From the NCBI GenBank assembly GCA_947628385.1, contig CANQZS010000005.1:1-21925 (forward strand): a stretch of DNA of 21,925 nucleotides, written 5' to 3'. The first letter of the stretch is position 1. Each line of letters begins with the position of its first letter. The stretch is from an uncultured Clostridia bacterium (GTDB lineage Bacteria > Bacillota > Clostridia > Oscillospirales > Ruminococcaceae). Shown one piece after another: positions 15,984 to 21,925 of the stretch. Below the pieces are notes generated by a model. The model was not told the origin of the DNA. It saw nothing but the letters and a program-made list of their open reading frames with translations, and ran no database searches. The position numbers were made by a program, and so were the translations under genes.

Positions 15984-16694
15984 ATGAAAGGTAAAAAATT
16001 TTTTGCCCTGCTTTGTGCAGCGGCTATGTCGGCGGCGGTATTTGCCGGCTGCTCTGATAATGATAATAAGGGCGGCGAAAGCGAGACCGAGAGCGTTTCG
16101 GAAATTGACCCATATGAAAGCGTTTCCGAAGTCCTTGAGGAAAATCAGATCTCTACCGAAACACGAGCTATTGCCGACGGGGACGATTATGCAATAAACA
16201 AGATAAATTGCAGATCCACAGAGGATCCTCTCCCGGGAGGATATACTCTCAGCGATTACAGCGAGGCTCAGCAGGGAAAGCTCTACATGAACGATAAGTC
16301 AAAGATCGTTATAAGAGCAAGCAACTACAAGGAGGATCTTCAGGCAATGGACGTATGGGCTGATAACGCCTGCGCAATGATAAAAATGGGAAATATGACC
16401 TCCGCTTGCGATACTGTTTTTGAGGAGCCGGAAAATGTCAAGGTCTGCGGATTCGACGCAATAAAATACGATTATCAGGTGATCCAGAACGATTTTGTAC
16501 CCAATGAGAGCGATCCCAGCGCAGATCCCGAAAAGATCGAGATGTACCGTTTCAAGGCAAGAGCATACTTTTTCTATTCCGAGCAGGACGCTTACATTAT
16601 AATGTTCGACACAAGAGAAGAGGACTGGGACGAGCAGGTGGCTAATTTTGAGGAATTTGTTGCGGATCTTGAGGTCACCAAGACAGAATATTAA
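15984..16694 (+). CDS. Secreted lipoprotein of unknown function
   Basis: The 236-residue protein has a typical lipoprotein signal peptide: MKGKKFF, a hydrophobic Ala-rich core, and the lipobox FAGC with the lipidated Cys near residue 23. A low-complexity Ser/Glu/Asp linker follows (about 24-60), and then a mixed domain rich in acidic and aromatic residues. I do not recognise the family. The ATG at 15984 has GAGG about 8 nt upstream; the open frame before it is not needed. It follows the kinase-like gene and may be co-transcribed, which would suggest an envelope function linked to that protein, but this is only context. No clear terminator separates it from the T-box promoter 12 bp downstream. 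Confidence 0.8.
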   Translation: MKGKKFFALLCAAAMSAAVFAGCSDNDNKGGESETESVSEIDPYESVSEVLEENQISTETRAIADGDDYAINKINCRSTEDPLPGGYTLSDYSEAQQGKLYMNDKSKIVIRASNYKEDLQAMDVWADNACAMIKMGNMTSACDTVFEEPENVKVCGFDAIKYDYQVIQNDFVPNESDPSADPEKIEMYRFKARAYFFYSEQDAYIIMFDTREEDWDEQVANFEEFVADLEVTKTEY

Positions 16695-16705
16695 TAAAAA
16701 ATCTA

Positions 16706-16734
16706 TTGCAAATTTTTCTAAAGAATGATATAAT
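16706..16734 (+). promoter_or_regulatory. Promoter of the T-box/R-M/cys operon
   Basis: TTGCAA (16706-16711) and a perfect TATAAT (16729-16734) are separated by 17 nt, just after the lipoprotein stop. Transcription would start near 16741, at the beginning of the T-box leader. Confidence 0.75.
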
Positions 16735-16740
16735 ATCTTA

Positions 16741-16993
16741 AATGAATATTGTAAAGACATATCAGCAAGAGTAGCTTTTCCCGTTTATTCAAGAGAGCGT
16801 CGGGTCGGTGCGACGGCGCAGAGCGGGTCTGTGAAGTGCGGCTGACAGTCCGGACGGGGAAGCGGAGGAATTTCGTGAGTATACGTCCGCGTATCCCCGC
16901 GTTAAGGGGCAATGAGTTCAAAATTGAAGTGGAACCGCGGTCATTGCCGCCTTCAAGGGATAATTCCCATGAGGGCGGCTTTTGTGTATTTTT
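16741..16993 (+). promoter_or_regulatory. T-box leader, probably tRNA-Cys specific
   Basis: The T-box sequence GAAGTGGAACCGCGG lies at 16926-16940. Around it GGCAATGA (16908-16915) pairs perfectly with TCATTGCC (16941-16948) to form the antiterminator. The TTGCC end of this stem is also part of the terminator, so the two structures exclude each other. Upstream are AGAGAG with a distal hairpin CGTCG/CGACG (about 16792-16815) and GGTGC, all typical of Stem I, plus a CCCC/GGGG Stem III near 16895-16909. A TGC triplet at 16837-16839 is the candidate specifier, placed 3' of the distal hairpin, and it agrees with the cysE-cysS genes downstream. I could not fold the leader, so the specifier is less certain than the T-box itself. 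Confidence 0.88.
16946..16993 (+). terminator. T-box-controlled intrinsic terminator
   Basis: GCCGCCTTCA (16946-16955) pairs with TGAGGGCGGC (16970-16979), with one G-U. A second small stem GGGA/TCCC lies in the loop, and TTTTGTGTATTTTT follows. It stops transcription before the restriction-modification genes unless uncharged tRNA stabilises the antiterminator. Confidence 0.85.
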
Positions 16994-17014
16994 GGTAAGC
17001 GAGGGGGTTTTGTT

Positions 17015-17839
17015 ATGAATAAGGAAAAAGAAAAGGCTCTGTTTTATGATAATTTAAAAAAATTTGCTTTATCACTTAAAGATCATATTTCATATGACAA
17101 CGAGTGGACGATACGTGGATTTATTGATATTTTTAAAAATGTTTATACGATCTCCTCTGACACAAAGGTCATATCAAAGATACTTGAGCTTCATCTTTTT
17201 CCGTATTTTTTGTCGTTTGCAAAAGACATAGGGTATAAAATAGAGCTTGCAGAATATCAAAACTGGTACCCTGACCTTACGTTTGTAAATTTAAAAGATG
17301 AAAATATTAAATTTGCAGTTGATCTGAAAACTACATACCGAAATGATGAGGATTCGGAGCTTTGTAACGGATTTACTCTTGGTTCACATGGAGCATACTT
17401 TATTAACAGATCAAGCGCAAAAAATATACAATATCCTTATAATGATTACAGCGGACATTTTTGCTTAGGTATAATTTATACCAGATCGGAGATCGAAAAG
17501 CTGGAGGAAACTAAAATTTACACCGTTGATGAAATAGATATGATCCCATCAGTAATAAAAAATTTCATATTTTTTGCCGAGGAAAAATGGCGTATTGCAA
17601 GCGATAAAAGCGGCAGCGGAAATACGGCAAATATCGGAAGCATAAAGAATATCAATGATATTCTTTCGGGCAATGGCGTTTTTGCCAAAGCGGGTGAAAA
17701 GCTGTTTGATAATTATTGGTCAAATTATAAAAAAATGAAGATCCCGGATAAAAAGGGAGGATATAAGGAGCTTTCGTCTTTTTCCGAATACCTTAGCTAC
17801 AGGGGCTTGCCGGAAAGCTTGAACAATAAACAAAAATAA
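17015..17839 (+). CDS. EcoRV-type type II restriction endonuclease (predicted GATATC)
   Basis: The 274-residue protein aligns with R.EcoRV across its core. ISSDTKVISKILEL matches the helix with the active-site-region Glu (Glu58). EYQNWYPDLTF holds the Q-loop (Gln82, Asn83) and catalytic Asp87. FAVDLKTTYRN holds Asp103 and Lys105 of the PD-(D/E)XK site. The recognition R-loop SGSGNTANIGS (199-209) is almost identical to the EcoRV loop that reads the outer bases of the site. All catalytic residues are present, so activity is likely. ATG 17015 is chosen over an in-frame ATG at 16982, because GAGGGGG lies about 7 nt upstream and the earlier start is inside the terminator. Base composition is much more AT-rich than the neighbours, a sign of transfer. 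Its stop overlaps an ATG of the methylase frame. Confidence 0.93.
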   Translation: MNKEKEKALFYDNLKKFALSLKDHISYDNEWTIRGFIDIFKNVYTISSDTKVISKILELHLFPYFLSFAKDIGYKIELAEYQNWYPDLTFVNLKDENIKFAVDLKTTYRNDEDSELCNGFTLGSHGAYFINRSSAKNIQYPYNDYSGHFCLGIIYTRSEIEKLEETKIYTVDEIDMIPSVIKNFIFFAEEKWRIASDKSGSGNTANIGSIKNINDILSGNGVFAKAGEKLFDNYWSNYKKMKIPDKKGGYKELSSFSEYLSYRGLPESLNNKQK

Positions 17840-17853
17840 TGAAAGGAAATAAT

Positions 17854-18759
17854 ATGTCAGAAGCAAAAGTGTTTGTTCCGCCTATAAAAATACAGGGGAT
17901 AAAAACGAAAATAGTTCCTTTGATAAAAGAGAATGTTTTGTTGACTAAGGATACAGTATGGGTCGAACCGTTTATGGGCTCCGGAGTAGTTGGATTTAAT
18001 GTTGCACCTCACAGAGCGGTCTTTGCTGACAAAAATCCATATATTATTGATTTTTATAATGGAATAAGATCCGGAGATATAACATCAGGGAGAACAAAGA
18101 GCTTTCTTGAAAAAGAAGGCGAGCTGTTATCGCGGAATGACGACGCTTATTATTATGAGGTACGAGAACGGTTTAATAAATATCATGATCCGTTAGACTT
18201 TCTTTTTTTAAATCGTTCCTGCTTTAATGGAATGGTACGATTCAATAAAGATCATATATTTAATGTTCCATATGGGCATAAGCCGAACAGGTTTTCAAAA
18301 GCTTATATCACAAAAATAACAAATCAGATCGCGCATATAGAAGATCTTTTAAAAATAAATGACTGGTCTTTTGTTTGCCAGTCATTTGAGGAAACCATTA
18401 AAATGGCAGATAAAAATTCATTTGTTTATTGTGATCCTCCTTATATAGGGCGCCACGTTGATTATTATGATAGCTGGGACGAGAATTTTGAGCTTTTACT
18501 TAAAAATATGCTGGTCGGTTCCGACGTTAAATTTATGCTTTCAACTTGGGATCATAATGATTATAGGAAAAATAAATACATTGATGCTGTCTGGGGTTTT
18601 TGCGGGAAAATAACCAAGGAACATTTTTACCATGTAGGTGCAAAAGAAAAAAACAGAAATAATATGACAGAAGCATTGCTTATAAATTATGATATTGCAG
18701 GAAATGAAAAACATATAGTACACAATGATGAACAATTATCATTACTTACATATAATTAA
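17854..18759 (+). CDS. EcoRV-type adenine-N6 DNA methyltransferase
   Basis: The 301-residue protein resembles M.EcoRV from end to end, starting with AKVFVPPIKIQGIKTK. The SAM-binding motif I is VEPFMGSGVVGFN (about 37-49), and DPPY (194-197) is the catalytic motif IV. DFLFLNRSCFNGMVRFN and TKEHFYHVGAKEKNRNNM are characteristic of this Dam-like alpha class. It is expected to methylate an adenine in GATATC and protect the genome from the partner nuclease. An ATG at 17839 overlaps the endonuclease stop (TAATG). ATG 17854 is preferred, with AAAGGA about 7 nt upstream and the family N-terminus. Gene order is nuclease first, with no controller protein gene visible. The composition is AT-rich like the nuclease. 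cysE begins 18 bp after the stop. Confidence 0.94.
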   Translation: MSEAKVFVPPIKIQGIKTKIVPLIKENVLLTKDTVWVEPFMGSGVVGFNVAPHRAVFADKNPYIIDFYNGIRSGDITSGRTKSFLEKEGELLSRNDDAYYYEVRERFNKYHDPLDFLFLNRSCFNGMVRFNKDHIFNVPYGHKPNRFSKAYITKITNQIAHIEDLLKINDWSFVCQSFEETIKMADKNSFVYCDPPYIGRHVDYYDSWDENFELLLKNMLVGSDVKFMLSTWDHNDYRKNKYIDAVWGFCGKITKEHFYHVGAKEKNRNNMTEALLINYDIAGNEKHIVHNDEQLSLLTYN

Positions 18760-18777
18760 AAAGGAGCTGTTCGGAAA

Positions 18778-19473
18778 ATGCTTGAGCATACCATATCTCA
18801 CACGATAGAGCATATAAGATCTGACATTGAGTCGGTGAAAAAGCGCGATCCCGCAGCAAGAAGCACTCTCGAAATTCTTCTCACATATTCGGGACTTCAT
18901 GCCGTGCTGATGTACAGAGTCTCTCACTTTTTGTATACGAAAAAGCTTTATACTGCGGCAAGGTGTATTTCCCAGTTTGCAAGACTTCTTACGGGGATAG
19001 AGATACACCCCGGCGCTAAGATCGGAAAGGGCTTTTTTATAGATCACGGCTCCGGCGTGGTAATTGGTGAAACTGCGGAGATCGGCGACAACTGTCTTGT
19101 GTATCAGGGCGTTACCCTCGGCGGAACAGGCAAGGAAAAGGGCAAGCGTCACCCTACGCTGGGAAATAACGTTATGGTCGGAGCAGGTGCAAGGGTACTC
19201 GGTCCTTTTAAGGTCGGAGATAATGCTAAGATCGCCGCTAATGCCGTTGTTCTGGAGGAGGTCCCTCCCAACTGCACGGCAGTGGGGGTTCCCGCAAGGA
19301 TCGTCCGCAGAAACGGAAAAAAGATAATAAACGATCTCGATCAGGTGCATATCCCCGATCCTGTTGCGCAGGAGCTGTGCGCTTACCGCGTAAGGCTTGA
19401 AAAGCTTGAAAAGCAGGTCAACAAAATAGAGATCGCCGAGCTGGGACGAAAATATAACAGCGGAAAGCAATAA
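18778..19473 (+). CDS. cysE: Serine O-acetyltransferase
   Basis: CysE makes O-acetylserine from serine and acetyl-CoA, the first step of cysteine synthesis. An N-terminal helical domain (1-75) precedes a left-handed beta-helix of hexapeptide repeats with IHPGAKIGKGFFIDHGSGVVIGETAEIGDN, the loop QGVTLGGTGKEKGKRHPTLG and VGAGARVLGP. The C-terminal segment (about 200-231) is longer than a minimal acetyltransferase and charged. The ATG has AAGGAG 11 nt upstream, placed directly after the methylase stop. The expected regulator is the Cys T-box, but that leader is now 1.8 kb upstream behind the restriction-modification genes. No promoter is obvious in the 18-bp gap. Confidence 0.96.
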   Translation: MLEHTISHTIEHIRSDIESVKKRDPAARSTLEILLTYSGLHAVLMYRVSHFLYTKKLYTAARCISQFARLLTGIEIHPGAKIGKGFFIDHGSGVVIGETAEIGDNCLVYQGVTLGGTGKEKGKRHPTLGNNVMVGAGARVLGPFKVGDNAKIAANAVVLEEVPPNCTAVGVPARIVRRNGKKIINDLDQVHIPDPVAQELCAYRVRLEKLEKQVNKIEIAELGRKYNSGKQ

Positions 19474-19491
19474 AAAGGAGTCATGCAATAT

Positions 19492-20913
19492 ATGAAATTA
19501 TACAACACTCTTACAAGAAAAAAAGATGACTTTATTCCCCGCTTTGAGGGAAAAGTAAGTATGTATACCTGCGGTCCTACGGTTTATCATTATGCACATA
19601 TAGGCAATCTTCGCAGCTATATCATGGAGGACGTTCTGGAAAAATATTTCCGCTATTCCGGATATGATGTAAAGCGGGTAATGAACATAACCGATGTGGG
19701 ACACCTTTCAAGCGACGGCGATACCGGCGACGATAAAATGCTTAAAGGCGCTAAGCGGGAAAACAAGACCGTTATGGAAATTGCCGAATTCTACACAAAA
19801 GCCTTTTTTGAGGACTGCAAAAAGCTGAATATAAAAACTCCTGACGTTGTAGTTCCGGCGACGTCCTATATTGATGAATTTATCCGCGTTATTTCCGTTC
19901 TGATCGAAAAGGGATATGCTTACGAAGCCGGAGGAAATATTTATTTTGACACTTCAAAGCTTGAAAAATATTATGTTTTCAACGATTTTAAGGAAGAGGA
20001 TCTTGAAGTCGGCGTCCGTGAGGGAGTTGAAGAGGATCTCAACAAGCGCAATAAAGCGGATTTTGTTCTCTGGTTCACAAAATCAAAATTTGAGGATCAG
20101 GAGCTCAAATGGGAAAGCCCGTGGGGACTTGGTTATCCCGGCTGGCACATTGAATGTTCCTGCATAAGCATGAAAAATCTTGGGGAATATCTTGATATTC
20201 ACTGCGGAGGCATAGACAATGCGTTCCCGCACCATACGAATGAGATCGCACAAAGCGAGGCATATCTCGGACACGAATGGTGCAATTACTGGTTCCATGT
20301 TCATCACCTTAACACCAACAGCGGAAAGATGAGCAAATCCTCCGGTGAATTCCTTACAGTTTCACTTCTTGAGAAAAAGGGCTATGATCCGCTCGTATAC
20401 AGATTTTTCTGCTTGCAGTCACATTACAGGAAGTCTCTTGTTTTCAGCTATGAGAATCTTGATAACGCGGCTGCGGCATATGAAAAATTAGTATCGAAAA
20501 TTTCCGGCATACTTGACGGCAGCGGAGAGATCGACAAGGAGGTATATGACAGGCTGAAAAAGAATTTCACCGATGCAATGGACAATGACCTGAACACCTC
20601 GCTTGCGATAACGGCGGTTTATGATGTTCTGAAAGCGGATACTAACAATGCCACAAAGCTTGCGCTTATAAACGATCTTGAAAAGGTACTTTCTCTGGGA
20701 CTTATCGAAGCGGCGAAAAAGCTTTCCGAAAAGAAAAATTCCGGCAGTGAAGAGGACATTCCCGCAGAGATAGCAGAGCTTCTTGAACAGCGGAGGATCG
20801 CCCGCAAGGAAAAGAATTTTGCGCTTGCAGACGAGATACGCGATAAAATTTCCGCTCTCGGATATATTGTTACCGAAACGAGAGAGGGAACGAAAGTCAG
20901 TGTTAAGAGTTAA
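19492..20913 (+). CDS. cysS: Cysteinyl-tRNA synthetase
   Basis: CysS charges tRNA-Cys with cysteine. The 473-residue protein has the class I signatures HIGN (about 36-39) and KMSKS (GKMSKSSGEFLTV). The zinc ligands appear as CGPT (Cys27), GWHIECSCIS and the FPHHTNEIAQSEA region. The C-terminal anticodon-binding part ends normally. ATG 19492 is preferred because the AAGGAG site is 11 nt upstream; the ATG at 19483 lies only 2 nt from it. It starts 18 bp after cysE. cysE-cysS under a Cys T-box is a known Firmicute arrangement, in which low charged tRNA-Cys raises both cysteine synthesis and tRNA charging. Confidence 0.97.
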   Translation: MKLYNTLTRKKDDFIPRFEGKVSMYTCGPTVYHYAHIGNLRSYIMEDVLEKYFRYSGYDVKRVMNITDVGHLSSDGDTGDDKMLKGAKRENKTVMEIAEFYTKAFFEDCKKLNIKTPDVVVPATSYIDEFIRVISVLIEKGYAYEAGGNIYFDTSKLEKYYVFNDFKEEDLEVGVREGVEEDLNKRNKADFVLWFTKSKFEDQELKWESPWGLGYPGWHIECSCISMKNLGEYLDIHCGGIDNAFPHHTNEIAQSEAYLGHEWCNYWFHVHHLNTNSGKMSKSSGEFLTVSLLEKKGYDPLVYRFFCLQSHYRKSLVFSYENLDNAAAAYEKLVSKISGILDGSGEIDKEVYDRLKKNFTDAMDNDLNTSLAITAVYDVLKADTNNATKLALINDLEKVLSLGLIEAAKKLSEKKNSGSEEDIPAEIAELLEQRRIARKEKNFALADEIRDKISALGYIVTETREGTKVSVKS

Positions 20914-21044
20914 GAGCAGACTGAGCCGGAACTATTTCAAATTATATTTGGTTTATATCGGATTTGCAACCGGCGTGAATTTATCAAGGCGCGAGCTGCA
21001 AAAAATATCTCCATAATCGCAATTTAATATTTTTGCTTAAAAAA

Positions 21045-21087
21045 TAACGGTACCAGCGCAGCTTTGCGTTGATACCGTTAGTTTTTT
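21045..21087. terminator. Bidirectional terminator between cysS and the Rpn-like gene
   Basis: TAACGGTA (21045-21052) pairs with TACCGTTA (21073-21080), and an inner CAGCGCA/TGCGTTG stem adds seven pairs. TTTTTT follows on the plus strand and TTATTTTTTAAG on the minus strand. It would end both the cys operon and the convergent minus-strand gene. Confidence 0.8.
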
Positions 21088-21515
21088 CAGACAGGCATTA
21101 AATTGTAGTCTTTTGCAAGTTCTGTAACTTCTTCGACTGTAAGACCACTATCTTCCGCTATTTCATCAAAAGTCATTTTACCTCTTTTTAATAATTTCAA
21201 TGCTATTATAGCATCTTCCATTTTGCGGGTTTCCATCATAGCTTCTTCCATAGATTTACACATTTCGGATTCTCCTTTCGGCGTTTCTTTCAAATATCGT
21301 GTTTTCTCTGCAAGACGTTTCATGTCATACTGGGGTTGCTCGGAAAGAAGAACCAAGTCGTCTTTCTGCAAAATTATGCGGAGTATTTCTTGAGCAAGAG
21401 GAAGATCGTCCTTTAACAGTACCCGCATGAAATCATCATCAATAGGGCGGAAGTTCGCCAGACGTATCAGATCTTCCTGATGCTGCTGTTCCTTGGTTTT
21501 TATGATTATCGACAT
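21087..21515 (-). pseudogene. Internally deleted Rpn/PD-(D/E)XK nuclease-family transposase remnant
   Basis: The 142-residue frame starts with a segment typical of the family's N-terminus (LANFRPIDDDFMRVLLKDD, then LAQEILRIILQKDDLVLL). It jumps directly to the family's C-terminal part (KTRYLKETPKGESEMCKSMEE, then DAIIALKLLKRGKMTFDEIAEDSGLTVEEV). The central catalytic PD-(D/E)XK block that normally lies between is missing, so recombination or transposase activity is unlikely. The frame itself is unbroken, so a short protein may still be made. ATG 21515 is chosen; a GTG at 21524 is the alternative, and no strong ribosome binding site is visible. The end overlaps the T-tract of the bidirectional terminator. 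The family comparison is from memory. Confidence 0.65.
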
Positions 21516-21592
21516 CGGTATCACTGCTTTCTTAGCTGTTACTTATATTTTACCACAATTCAGCAAAGAAATCAAGAGGCATTTCATAATAG

Positions 21593-21628
<36 letters not shown>

Positions 21629-21636
21629 TAAAAATT

Positions 21637-21913
21637 CCCGCACGGCAAAAAAAGCTGTGCGGGTCTCAAATTGTAGAAAAACATATTAAATTGATTTTTA
21701 AACAGTCCACCGGACTGTTTAAAAAGGGAAAATAAAAATATAATCGTTAGTTCAGGGGAACGCTCTCTCTTGCAGAGCGTTCCCCTCTTGCAAACAGCTC
21801 TACGCTGTTTGCAATTCACCCCTTTGCAGAGCGCTTTGAAAAGGAGAGTTTCGCCGCCTGCGGGCGGCGACGATGGGCGCTGCCCCTCGACCCCGCGAGC
21901 TGGGCTCAGCTCG
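21637..21913. repeat. String of seven hairpins (interspersed repeat, right end)
   Basis: No gene is convincing from 21516 to the end. Instead there are consecutive inverted repeats: 21637-21663 (10 bp, one wobble, A7 loop), 21695-21725 (14 bp perfect, loop ACC), 21755-21785 (12 bp perfect), 21788-21814 (11 bp perfect), 21851-21870 (8 bp), 21875-21885 (GGGC/GCCC) and 21896-21913 (CGAGCTG/CAGCTCG). The first, read on the minus strand, is followed by AATTTTTATC and could be a terminator. The rest resemble the hairpin string at the left end of the window, so this is probably an intergenic repeat that runs past the window edge. Confidence 0.6.
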
Positions 21914-21925
21914 ACCAGCTTTATA

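Overview
The window looks like a chromosomal segment from a low-to-mid GC Firmicute of the Oscillospiraceae, most like Ruminococcus. This rests on the spoVS/ymdB pair, the Firmicute-type c-di-AMP phosphodiesterase GdpP beside rplI-dnaB, the tilS-hpt-ftsH order, RNase J, a T-box leader, and perfect-consensus SigA promoters. The genus is an inference from gene content and style, not proven.

Left block (about 295-12085, minus strand). Nine housekeeping genes run in one direction, read from right to left: rnjA, gdpP, rplI, dnaB, tilS, hpt, ftsH, ymdB, spoVS. A consensus promoter (TTGACA-17-TATAAT) at 12080-12108 starts this run and makes a leader of about 480 nt before rnjA. A second promoter (757-785) serves spoVS, and a terminator follows spoVS. 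Functions cover RNA decay (RNase J, YmdB), c-di-AMP breakdown, replication, translation and tRNA modification, purine salvage, membrane proteolysis and sporulation control.

Middle (12205-16694). On the minus strand is a 756-residue fusion of nucleotidyltransferase, left-handed beta-helix and phosphohexomutase-like domains. Signature residues are replaced in both catalytic domains, so it reads as a double pseudoenzyme. Divergent from it, on the plus strand, are a degenerate histidine-kinase-like protein and a secreted lipoprotein.

Right block (16706-21087, plus strand). A promoter and T-box leader with a candidate Cys (TGC) specifier would be expected to sit directly in front of cysE-cysS. 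Instead an AT-rich EcoRV-type restriction-modification pair lies between the T-box terminator and cysE, in the same orientation and with no promoter of its own that I can see. Its expression may therefore be tied to tRNA-Cys charging. By eye I found no GATATC site in the window, while one-base neighbours such as GATATT/AATATC occur by the dozen, which fits an active EcoRV-specificity enzyme. A bidirectional terminator closes the cys operon, followed by an internally deleted Rpn/PD-(D/E)XK transposase-family gene on the minus strand.

Both ends of the window (1-75 and 21637-21913) are non-coding strings of short, mostly perfect hairpins, apparently interspersed genomic repeats. I see no tRNA, rRNA, CRISPR array or complete insertion sequence.
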